From: Flavobacterium aquatile LMG 4008 = ATCC 11947
Lineage (GTDB): Bacteria; Bacteroidota; Bacteroidia; Flavobacteriales; Flavobacteriaceae
Length of the DNA stretch: 64,000 nucleotides
Reading direction: 5' to 3'
NCBI RefSeq assembly: GCF_000757385.1
Contig: NZ_JRHH01000005.1
Location: forward strand, 124,001-188,000
Position numbers and translations under genes: made by a program. Below are positions 35,082-41,838 of this stretch, one piece after another (position 1 is the stretch's first letter; each line of letters begins with the position of its first letter). The notes under the pieces were generated by a model. The model ran no database searches. It had not been told where the DNA came from and worked only from the letters and a program-made list of their open reading frames with translations.

Positions 35082-35684
35082 ATGAAATTAATTTTATTGC
35101 CAATTTTATTTTTTCTCGGAATAGTAAATTCTTATTCTCAAGAGCGATTAGAAATAAAAAAATTAGGATTTTCTATGGATGTTCCAAAAAATTGGATTTC
35201 TCTAAATAATAACGAAATTTTAAAAAATCTTGATAATTTTGATTTTACTGATGAGCAACTAGAGGAGCTTTTAAAATCTAATAATTCGTCTTTTAATATT
35301 TCTACCTATACAAAGTATGATCCAAAAAAGTACAATGGAATTATCCCAACAATAAAAATCAGAACTATTTTAGATCAAACGAAAGACAGTAAAGAATTTC
35401 TGAAATTTGTTCAAGATTCTAATGAAAGTGCAAAAAAAACTTACACTAATTTTAGATTTATTGATAATCCAACTATTGTTCAAATTTCTAACAAAGATGT
35501 TGTAAAATTTTCTGTTCAATTCTTGCTCAAAAATCAAGGCAAGGATTACGAAATTAAGAGCAACAGTTATTACATTTTAAGAAAAGGATATTATATTTCT
35601 TTAAATTTTATTGAAGAAGTTGGAAAAGAAAATAACAATTCTTTCTTTGAGAAATTAATACAAAGTATAGAATTAACAAACTAA
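35082..35684 (+). CDS. Hypothetical exported protein
   Basis: This 200-residue protein has a signal peptide (MKLILLPILFFLGIVNSYSQ). The mature part starts with a segment like those of PsbP/DUF1795-type proteins (IKKLGFSMDVPKNWISL) and ends FFEKLIQSIELTN, a pattern also seen in them: a compact alpha-beta domain for a lipid- or envelope-associated protein. This similarity is weak and functional assignment is not warranted. It lies five bases after purN and five bases before rnhA. Confidence 0.6.
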   Translation: MKLILLPILFFLGIVNSYSQERLEIKKLGFSMDVPKNWISLNNNEILKNLDNFDFTDEQLEELLKSNNSSFNISTYTKYDPKKYNGIIPTIKIRTILDQTKDSKEFLKFVQDSNESAKKTYTNFRFIDNPTIVQISNKDVVKFSVQFLLKNQGKDYEIKSNSYYILRKGYYISLNFIEEVGKENNNSFFEKLIQSIELTN

Positions 35685-35689
35685 TTATT

Positions 35690-36172
35690 TTGAGCCAACA
35701 CCAAGTTCATATCTACACAGATGGCGCTGCCAAAGGAAATCCCGGAAACGGCGGTTATGGCGTTGTCATGGAACTAGTTGGAACGCCACACAAAAAAGAA
35801 TTTTACGAAGGTTTTAGACATACAACCAACAACAGAATGGAACTTTTGGCAGTAATCGTTGGTTTAGAAAAGCTAAAAAATCCAAACATGAAGGTTTTAG
35901 TAATTTCCGATTCTAAATATGTTGTAGATTCTGTGGAAAAAAAATGGGTTTTAGGTTGGGAAAAGAAAGGTTTCGCAGGACGAAAAAATTCCGATTTATG
36001 GAAGCGCTTCCTTAAAATTTACCGAAAACATCAAGTAGATTTCAAATGGATAAAAGGCCATAACAATCATCCACAAAACGAACGATGCGACGAATTAGCC
36101 GTTTATGCATCGGGTTTGCCCAATTTATCGATTGATGCTTTTTATGAAAATGAAGAGGAGAAGTTGTTGTAA
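35690..36172 (+). CDS. rnhA: Ribonuclease HI
   Basis: RNase HI removes RNA from RNA-DNA hybrids such as primers and R-loops. The 160-residue protein has the catalytic DEDD set: Asp in IYTDGAAKGNPGNGGYG, Glu in NNRMELLAVI, Asp in VISDSKYVVDSV and the final Asp in NERCDELAVY. WIKGHNNHPQNE supplies the handle-side His. The start is a TTG at 35690, five bases after the upstream stop. Confidence 0.93.
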   Translation: MSQHQVHIYTDGAAKGNPGNGGYGVVMELVGTPHKKEFYEGFRHTTNNRMELLAVIVGLEKLKNPNMKVLVISDSKYVVDSVEKKWVLGWEKKGFAGRKNSDLWKRFLKIYRKHQVDFKWIKGHNNHPQNERCDELAVYASGLPNLSIDAFYENEEEKLL

Positions 36173-36175
36173 GAT

Positions 36176-36586
36176 TTATATTTGATAAACTTGAAACACA
36201 CAATTATTTATAATTTGAAAGGACAGCATTTCTTTTTGAATCAATTTATATAATTCTTGTTCAATAAATTCGTTAGATAAATTAAGAATTTTGTATTTTG
36301 GATGAGTTTCAACGAATGTAGTGATTTTCCAAAGTGAAAAATCTATTTCATTTCCTTTTGAAAAGATGCTATCATATTCGCAAATAACATCATCTTTTTC
36401 AATTCTACAACCTGCACCATGAAATTGATATCTATAATTATCAATGATTCCTTTTTTGTCAAATAATGTTCCTGCAAAATATCGAGGATTTTCTTTAATA
36501 CTATATTTATGTTTTAAAATTGCTTCAAATTCTTTTATAAAACTGACATATGTATTTACAATTTCTTCCATTATAGATTCTAACAT
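36176..36586 (-). CDS. Hypothetical protein, possibly DUF6896-like
   Basis: This 136-residue soluble protein has no signal. The middle, YRYQFHGAGCRIEKDDVICEYD, resembles an FHGxGC-type motif that I associate, with low confidence, with DUF6896 proteins. Members of that family occur as likely immunity proteins near toxins, but no toxin gene is nearby. It converges with rnhA with three bases between the stops. Another start in the frame lies five codons in (MEEIVN). Confidence 0.55.
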   Translation of the reverse strand: MLESIMEEIVNTYVSFIKEFEAILKHKYSIKENPRYFAGTLFDKKGIIDNYRYQFHGAGCRIEKDDVICEYDSIFSKGNEIDFSLWKITTFVETHPKYKILNLSNEFIEQELYKLIQKEMLSFQIINNCVFQVYQI

Positions 36587-36643
36587 AGTACAAATCTAGC
36601 CAAATTTTATCAAAACTTTATAACTTACCACTAGTTTTCAAGG

Positions 36644-36674
36644 TTGCAACTCTGCAAGTAAAAGATTATCTTTG
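36644..36674 (+). promoter_or_regulatory. Promoter of the PfkB-family kinase gene
   Basis: TTG at 36644-36646, a 20-base spacer and TATCTTTG at 36667-36674 match both halves of the flavobacterial consensus. The ATG follows 26 bases later. Confidence 0.75.
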
Positions 36675-36699
36675 CACCTTCTAATTTGAAACATAGATA

Positions 36700-37626
36700 A
36701 TGAACAAACTTTTAATAGTAGGAACGGTCGCTTTTGACGCTATCGAAACTCCTTTTGGAAAAACAGATAAAATCCTTGGTGGCGCTGCAACTTATATCGG
36801 ACTTTCAGCTTCGCATTTTAATGTAAAATCAGGAATTGTTTCGGTTGTTGGTGAAGATTTTCCTCAAGAGTATCTTGATTTATTAACTGCAAAAAACATC
36901 GATATTTCTGGAATCGAAATCGTAAAAGGTGGAAAAACCTTCTTTTGGAGCGGTAAATACCACAACGATTTAAATTCTCGTGATACTTTAGCTACAGAAT
37001 TAAATGTTCTTGCCGATTTTAATCCGGTTGTTCCTCAAGATTTTAAAAATGCCGATGTGGTAATGTTAGGAAACTTGCATCCACTAGTTCAAAGTTCCGT
37101 TCTTAATCAAATGACAACCACGCCAAAATTAGTAGTTCTTGATACTATGAACTTTTGGATGGATTGTGCTTTACCAGAATTACTAGATATTATTAAACGT
37201 ATCGATGTAATAACAATCAACGATGAAGAAGCACGTCAATTATCTGGCGAATATTCATTAGTAAAAGCGGCTGCGAAAATCCATACAATGGGTCCAAAAT
37301 ATGTAGTAATTAAAAAAGGAGAACACGGAGCATTATTGTTCCACAACGAAAAAGTATTTTTTGCTCCAGCGCTTCCTCTAGAAGAAGTATTTGATCCAAC
37401 TGGCGCAGGTGATACTTTTGCTGGTGGTTTCTCAGGTTACATCGCGCAAAGCGAAAACATTTCGTTTGACAATATGAAAAACGGAATCATTCACGGCTCC
37501 AACTTAGCGTCATTCTGCGTTGAGAAATTTGGAACCGAACGAATGGAAACATTACAAAAAGAAGAGGTGCAAGAAAGATTGAAACAATTCAAAGCTTTAA
37601 CACAATTTGACATAGAATTATCATAA
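36700..37626 (+). CDS. PfkB-family carbohydrate/nucleoside kinase
   Basis: This 308-residue ribokinase-fold kinase has GGAATYIGLSA at the sugar-binding lid, SVVGEDFPQEYLD, and the C-terminal signature DPTGAGDTFAGGF with the catalytic Asp and anion hole. The fold is unambiguous, but the substrate (ribose, adenosine, fructose-type or other) cannot be deduced. It has a strong promoter and a terminator; the purF-like gene follows 156 bases downstream. Confidence 0.85.
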   Translation: MNKLLIVGTVAFDAIETPFGKTDKILGGAATYIGLSASHFNVKSGIVSVVGEDFPQEYLDLLTAKNIDISGIEIVKGGKTFFWSGKYHNDLNSRDTLATELNVLADFNPVVPQDFKNADVVMLGNLHPLVQSSVLNQMTTTPKLVVLDTMNFWMDCALPELLDIIKRIDVITINDEEARQLSGEYSLVKAAAKIHTMGPKYVVIKKGEHGALLFHNEKVFFAPALPLEEVFDPTGAGDTFAGGFSGYIAQSENISFDNMKNGIIHGSNLASFCVEKFGTERMETLQKEEVQERLKQFKALTQFDIELS

Positions 37627-37630
37627 ATTT

Positions 37631-37660
37631 ATGCCTCGAAATTTTCGGGGCATTTTTATT
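37631..37660 (+). terminator. Terminator after the PfkB-family kinase gene
   Basis: ATGCCTCGAA and TTTTCGGGGCAT pair with one T-G wobble and are followed by five T. Confidence 0.75.
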
Positions 37661-37782
37661 TGAAATACACAAATAACATAAATAGTTTACTACTAAATAT
37701 TTGTGAAACTGATTGAAGAAATAACACGAGGTTTTTACAATTCGTGTCTAAACAAAAACAACACAACTAAAATACAATTACA

Positions 37783-39681
37783 ATGAGCGACGCAATCAAA
37801 CACGAATGTGGAATTGCACTTTTAAGATTAAAAAAACCGTTAGAATTCTACAAAGAAAAATACGGTTCTGCTTTCTACGGAATACAAAAAATGTATCTGT
37901 TGATGGAAAAGCAACACAACCGCGGTCAAGATGGCGCTGGATTTGCATCAATTAAATTAGATGTAGAGCAAGGTGAACGTTACATAAGCCGAGTTCGATC
38001 TAACGATGCGCAGGCAATTCAAGATGTTTTCAAGCAAATTAATGAGCGAATTAACGAAGAGTTGACTTCTCATCCTGAATATGTTGATGATGTAGCTGCA
38101 CAAAAAGCTAATATTCCTTACATCGGAGAATTATTTTTAGGTCACGTTCGTTACGGTACTTTTGGAAAAAACAGCATTGAAAGTGTTCATCCGTTTTTAC
38201 GTCAGAACAACTGGATGCACCGAAATCTTATTGTTGCAGGAAACTTCAACATGACCAACGTTAAAGAACTTTTTAATAGTTTGGTAGAACTTGGACAACA
38301 TCCGAAAGAAATGGCTGACACGGTTACCGTAATGGAAAAAATCGGACATTTTCTAGATGATGAGGTTACTGATTTATACCAAGAATGTAAAAACAACGGA
38401 TTGTCTAAAAGAGAAGCTTCGCCAGTTATTGCCGAAAAATTAGACATTCAGAAAATACTAAAACGTGCATCTAAAGGTTGGGATGGCGGATATGCGATGG
38501 CCGGACTTTTTGGTCATGGTGACGCATTTGTATTTCGTGATCCAGCCGGAATTCGTCCAGCGTATTTCTACGAAGATGATGAAATTGTTGTTGTTGCATC
38601 AGAACGACCAGTTATCCAAACGGTTTTCAACGTTGCTTATGATAAAGTGCAAGAATTGCAACCAGGAAATGCCTTAATTATCAAGAAAAACGGAAAAGTT
38701 ACTGAAGAAGAAATAATTGTTCCAACAGTTAAAAAAGCATGTTCGTTCGAAAGAATTTATTTTTCAAGAGGAAGCGATGCCGAAATTTATCAAGAACGTA
38801 AAAATCTTGGTAAATTAATTCTTCCAGCGGTTTTAGAATCGATTGAAAATGACACTGATAATACGGTCTTTTCATACATTCCAAATACAGCAGAAACTTC
38901 GTTCTACGGAATGGTAGAAGCCGCAAATGATTTTTTAAATCAAAGAAAAAACCAGCACATTCTTGATAACCGTAATACGTTAACAGCAGAAACTTTAAAC
39001 GAATTGTTAGCGGTAAAAATTAGAACTGAGAAAATTGCAATAAAAGACGCCAAACTAAGAACGTTCATCACCGACGACAAAAATCGTGACGAATTGGTAG
39101 CGCACGTTTACGACGTTACTTACGGAGTAATCAAGCCAACCGACAATTTAGTAATTATTGATGATAGTATTGTTCGTGGTACAACGCTAAAAATGAGTAT
39201 CATCAAAATGATGGATCGATTGAATCCTAAACGTATTGTTGTTGTGTCATCGGCTCCGCAAATTCGTTATCCAGATTGCTACGGAATTGATATGGCAAAG
39301 CTAGAAGGCTTAGTAGCTTTTCAAGCTGCAATTGAACTTTTAAAAGAGCGAAATCAGTATCATATTGTCGAAGACGTTTATAATAAATGTAAAGCGCAAG
39401 AGAACTTAAAAGACTCTGATGTAGTTAATTACGTTACAGAAATATATTCGCCATTTAGCGATATGGAAATATCAAATAAAATAGCCGAATTGCTTACAAC
39501 ACCAAGCGTAAAAGCAGAGGTAAAGATCATTTTCCAAACAGTTGAGAATCTACACATCGCTTGTCCAAAGAATTTAGGCGATTGGTACTTCACTGGAGAC
39601 TACCCAACACCTGGCGGAAACCGTGTAGTTAATCGCGCTTTTATAAATTTTTTCGAAGGAAATGATGCACGTGCTTATTAA
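37783..39681 (+). CDS. purF: Long amidophosphoribosyltransferase-like protein (PurF family)
   Basis: PurF makes phosphoribosylamine from PRPP and glutamine, the first step of purine synthesis. The N-terminal glutamine amidotransferase domain would expose Cys9 (KHECGIALL) after trimming eight residues. NRGQDGAGFAS and HVRYGTFGKNSIESVHPF are family motifs. The PRPP-binding motif LVIIDDSIVRGTT is at about residue 460, roughly 90 residues later than in E. coli PurF, because of an insert of about 100 residues in the second half. At 632 residues it is the long Bacteroidota variant, which often coexists with a normal PurF. Its role may therefore be specialised. Confidence 0.82.
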   Translation: MSDAIKHECGIALLRLKKPLEFYKEKYGSAFYGIQKMYLLMEKQHNRGQDGAGFASIKLDVEQGERYISRVRSNDAQAIQDVFKQINERINEELTSHPEYVDDVAAQKANIPYIGELFLGHVRYGTFGKNSIESVHPFLRQNNWMHRNLIVAGNFNMTNVKELFNSLVELGQHPKEMADTVTVMEKIGHFLDDEVTDLYQECKNNGLSKREASPVIAEKLDIQKILKRASKGWDGGYAMAGLFGHGDAFVFRDPAGIRPAYFYEDDEIVVVASERPVIQTVFNVAYDKVQELQPGNALIIKKNGKVTEEEIIVPTVKKACSFERIYFSRGSDAEIYQERKNLGKLILPAVLESIENDTDNTVFSYIPNTAETSFYGMVEAANDFLNQRKNQHILDNRNTLTAETLNELLAVKIRTEKIAIKDAKLRTFITDDKNRDELVAHVYDVTYGVIKPTDNLVIIDDSIVRGTTLKMSIIKMMDRLNPKRIVVVSSAPQIRYPDCYGIDMAKLEGLVAFQAAIELLKERNQYHIVEDVYNKCKAQENLKDSDVVNYVTEIYSPFSDMEISNKIAELLTTPSVKAEVKIIFQTVENLHIACPKNLGDWYFTGDYPTPGGNRVVNRAFINFFEGNDARAY

Positions 39682-39735
39682 AATTTAATGAAACGTGTAG
39701 TTTGTCGATTTTTATTGTTATTCGTCAATAATATT

Positions 39736-39766
39736 TTGAAACACAATACACCACAATATATCTTTG
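39736..39766 (+). promoter_or_regulatory. Promoter of small-RNA unit 1
   Basis: TTG at 39736-39738, a 20-base spacer and TATCTTTG at 39759-39766 match the flavobacterial consensus with the same spacing as the PfkB-gene promoter. Confidence 0.7.
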
Positions 39767-39769
39767 GAA

Positions 39770-39841
39770 GACCATAGCATTAGTAGGTTAAGTTTATGGT
39801 AGATTTGGGGCAAAAAGGGTGAAGTTTACTTCACCTTTTTT
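39770..39841 (+). ncRNA. Small RNA unit 1 of a tandem pair
   Basis: A 72-nt unit starts a few bases after the -7 box. Its first ~47 bases, ACCATAG...GGTTAAGTTTATGG followed by TAGATTTGGGGCAAAAAG, are nearly identical to unit 2. CCATA and TATGG can close a 5-bp stem around an 18-base loop, leaving TAGATTTGGGGC single-stranded. It ends in a terminator hairpin unlike that of unit 2. No ORF is present. I cannot match it to a named RNA family from memory. Confidence 0.65.
39812..39841 (+). terminator. Terminator of small-RNA unit 1
   Basis: GGTGAAGT and ACTTCACC form a perfect stem with a two-base TT loop, flanked by A and T runs. Confidence 0.85.
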
Positions 39842-39947
39842 ATTTTCTATAAGTGTCTCACATCCTAAAAAGGTAAATTCTACTCTCATTTGCCTATCAT
39901 TCCAATATATTTCACGGTTTAAGCTTTATCAAACTACAAATACTACT

Positions 39948-39955
39948 TAATTTTG
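39948..39955 (+). promoter_or_regulatory. Putative -7 element of small-RNA unit 2
   Basis: TAATTTTG matches TAnnTTTG, five bases before the conserved head of unit 2, the same relation as in unit 1. The -33 position reads TTT rather than TTG. Confidence 0.55.
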
Positions 39956-39959
39956 TGGA

Positions 39960-40033
39960 ACCATAGAATTTAGTAAGTTAAGTTTATGGTAGATTTGGGG
40001 CAAAAAGACGTCTGCCTTGGTAGACGTCTTTTT
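39960..40033 (+). ncRNA. Small RNA unit 2 of a tandem pair
   Basis: A 74-nt unit has the same head as unit 1: ACCATAGAATTTAGTAAG, then TTAAGTTTATGG, then TAGATTTGGGGCAAAAAG. Only about three positions differ from unit 1, plus one single-base gap, and CCATA/TATGG pairing is kept. The terminator that follows has a wholly different stem sequence, so the head is conserved apart from the terminator. That pattern fits a small regulatory RNA gene duplicated in tandem. Confidence 0.65.
40002..40033 (+). terminator. Terminator of small-RNA unit 2
   Basis: AAAAAGACGTCTGCC pairs with GGTAGACGTCTTTTT (one G-T wobble) around a two-base TT loop. Confidence 0.85.
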
Positions 40034-40047
40034 AATATAAATGCAAG

Positions 40048-40080
40048 AAACCCGTTCGCTTTACAAAGTGAACGGGTTTT
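40048..40080. terminator. Bidirectional terminator upstream of the sod stop
   Basis: AAACCCGTTCGCTTT pairs with AAGTGAACGGGTTT around a short loop. It can end sod transcription on the minus strand and any read-through from the small-RNA units. Confidence 0.75.
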
Positions 40081-40101
40081 TAGTATTCTAAATGTTTTAG
40101 A

Positions 40102-40710
40102 TTATTTCTCTAATGCATATCTTCTAGCAACTTCGGTCCAGTTGATAACGCTAAAAAATGCCTCAATATAATCTGGACGACGGTTTTGATAATTTAAATA
40201 ATACGCATGTTCCCAAACGTCCATTCCTAAAATTGGAGTTCCGCCACAACCAACACCAGGCATCAAAGTATTGTCCTGGTTTGGAGTTCCGCAAATGTCA
40301 AGTTCTCCGTTTTCTTTCACACAAAGCCAAGCCCAACCACTACCAAATTGAGTTGCTCCAGCTTTAGCAAAACGTGCTTTAAATTCCTCAAACGATTTAA
40401 AATCTCTCTCAATCGCCTCAAGTAATTCACCAGTTGGCAAACCGCCACCATCAGGAGACATCACTGTCCAAAACAAATTATGATTGTAAAAACCACCACC
40501 ATTATTTCTAACAGCAGCATTTTTCATATCAAGATTTATTAACAGATTTTCAATCGATAAACCTTCCAACTCAGTTCCAGCAACAGCCGCATTCAAGTTA
40601 GTTGTATAAGCATTGTGATGTTTAGAATGATGAATTTCCATTGTTCTAGCATCAATATGTGGTTCTAACGCGTCGTAAGCGTAAGGTAATTGTGGTAATT
40701 CAAAAGCCAT
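40102..40710 (-). CDS. sod: Superoxide dismutase, Mn/Fe family (Mn-type features)
   Basis: This 202-residue enzyme dismutes superoxide to peroxide and oxygen. Metal ligands are His in MEIHHSKHH, His in [11 protein letters not shown], and Asp/His in [11 protein letters not shown]. The GGGFYNH context and the Gln in [10 protein letters not shown] resemble manganese or cambialistic enzymes more than strictly iron ones. There is no signal peptide, so it is cytoplasmic. A -7 box lies about 40 bases upstream, and it ends at the bidirectional terminator. Confidence 0.95.
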   Translation of the reverse strand: MAFELPQLPYAYDALEPHIDARTMEIHHSKHHNAYTTNLNAAVAGTELEGLSIENLLINLDMKNAAVRNNGGGFYNHNLFWTVMSPDGGGLPTGELLEAIERDFKSFEEFKARFAKAGATQFGSGWAWLCVKENGELDICGTPNQDNTLMPGVGCGGTPILGMDVWEHAYYLNYQNRRPDYIEAFFSVINWTEVARRYALEK

Positions 40711-40747
40711 AATATATTTTTTTAAAAGATTATATAATAAGTGAATT

Positions 40748-40755
40748 CAAAGTTA
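40748..40755 (-). promoter_or_regulatory. Putative -7 element of the sod promoter
   Basis: The minus strand reads TAACTTTG, matching TAnnTTTG, 38 bases before the sod ATG. No properly spaced -33 TTG is seen. Confidence 0.45.
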
Positions 40756-40817
40756 TAAATTTAACTTCAAAAAAAGTTACACAATTACGTTATAATTTTA
40801 TTAAATCAATTTTTAAG

Positions 40818-40961
40818 AAGCTATTTCCAGCTATCCATTGCAAGTTTGTTTGTAAAATTATTTTTTTCTAAGCTGTAAAAAGAGCTTCCTTTGGTCGCTT
40901 TTTTACAACAAGAAAAAATATAATTTTCCTTCACAAAGCTTTCCATTACTATCTGGGCTAG
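40818..40961. repeat. Palindromic intergenic element, copy 2
   Basis: Left words CTATTTCCAGCTATCC and ATTGCAA, and right words TTTCCATTACTATC and TGGGCTAG, are degenerate versions of the ends seen at 5202-5271 and 55078-55157. The interior is longer and has its own hairpin, GTAAAAAGAGC against GCTTTTTTAC. It fills most of the gap between sod and the acetyltransferase gene. Confidence 0.5.
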
Positions 40962-40976
40962 ACAATTCGGTAAACT

Positions 40977-41504
40977 ATGACATTCAGTATTCAACCCACA
41001 CATTTGCAAAATCAATTCGTAAAATTAGTTCCGCTACAAGAAACCGATTTTGAAGAACTCTATTCAGTAGCCAACGATGAATTACTATGGGAACAACATC
41101 CTAATAAATTGCGCTATCAAAAACCAGTTTTTCAAAATTTCTTTGATGGCGCAATGCAATCACAAGGTGCTTTTTTCATCCGAGAAAGTTCCACCAACGA
41201 ACCCATTGGCAGCAGCCGATTTTATGATTACAATCCCGAAACTAATTCTATATTAATAGGTTACACTTTTATAGGAAGAAAATTCTGGGGAAAAGGCTAC
41301 AACAAAGCATTGAAAGAATTAATGATGAACTACGCTTTTCAATATGTCGACACCATTTATTTTCACATCGGAGCCAACAACATTCGATCCCAAAAAGCGC
41401 TAGAAAAAATTGGAGGCGAAAAAATAGACGAATTTGAAGTAGAATATTTCGTTGAAGAAAGTAAATTGAATTATATTTATCAGATTAAAAAAGATAGGAT
41501 TTAA
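40977..41504 (+). CDS. GNAT-family N-acetyltransferase
   Basis: This 175-residue protein of the RimJ/RimL-like subgroup has an N-terminal strand VKLVPLQETDFEELYSVAND. The acetyl-CoA pyrophosphate loop is in IGRKFWGKGYNKALKELMM, followed by YFHIGANNIRSQKALEKIGG, the usual last helix-strand. The substrate is unknown; it might acetylate a protein N-terminus, an amino group on a drug, or a metabolite. It is preceded by a palindromic element ending 15 bases before its ATG. Confidence 0.85.
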   Translation: MTFSIQPTHLQNQFVKLVPLQETDFEELYSVANDELLWEQHPNKLRYQKPVFQNFFDGAMQSQGAFFIRESSTNEPIGSSRFYDYNPETNSILIGYTFIGRKFWGKGYNKALKELMMNYAFQYVDTIYFHIGANNIRSQKALEKIGGEKIDEFEVEYFVEESKLNYIYQIKKDRI

Positions 41505-41507
41505 ACA

Positions 41508-41792
41508 ATGAAAAAACTAAACAATGCTTTTTCAATTTTAATGATGATAATCGTTTTAATCTTGGGAGTTGTAGTCTATAAGGATTTCGAAAAAGAAAAT
41601 AAGTTCGAAAAACAAAATTTGGGTACTAATTTAGAACTTTTTAAAGATTATTGGGGAAATCCAGATAAAAAATTTGTTGAGAAATCTGAGTTAATTTTAA
41701 TTTATAATTCAAGTATTATTAATGGTGATAAATATGTTTTTAAATTTAACAACCAATCAAAAATTCTTGAATCAAAATTTTATGACGATTAG
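41508..41792 (+). CDS. Hypothetical protein with one N-terminal membrane segment
   Basis: This 94-residue protein has a hydrophobic helix at residues ~8-24 (AFSILMMIIVLILGVVVY), which is probably a membrane anchor. The rest, ~70 residues, is a small soluble domain with LELFKDYWGNPDKKF and a beta-hairpin-like tail. No known family is recognised. It begins three bases after the acetyltransferase gene and is likely co-transcribed. Confidence 0.6.
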   Translation: MKKLNNAFSILMMIIVLILGVVVYKDFEKENKFEKQNLGTNLELFKDYWGNPDKKFVEKSELILIYNSSIINGDKYVFKFNNQSKILESKFYDD

Positions 41793-41802
41793 TAGGTATT
41801 CT

Positions 41803-41838
41803 AAAATCAAAAATCGTTAATCAGCAATCAAAAATCAA
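41803..41838. repeat. Imperfect tandem phrase upstream of the AddA-like gene
   Basis: Variants of AATCAAAAATC, separated by GTTAATCAGC, repeat up to the base before the ATG at 41839. Confidence 0.5.

Larger units (their letters stand above)
39682..40101. other. 420-base protein-free region with two small-RNA units
   Basis: No plausible ORF is present. The region holds a promoter and unit at 39736-39841, a second unit at 39948-40033, and a third hairpin at 40048-40080. The stretches 39682-39735 and 39842-39947 show nothing further by eye. Confidence 0.6.

Noticed and set aside
36176..36586. An immunity protein of a toxin system
   Set aside because: The DUF6896 resemblance is weak and there is no toxin or secretion gene beside it; kept only as a possibility in the feature.
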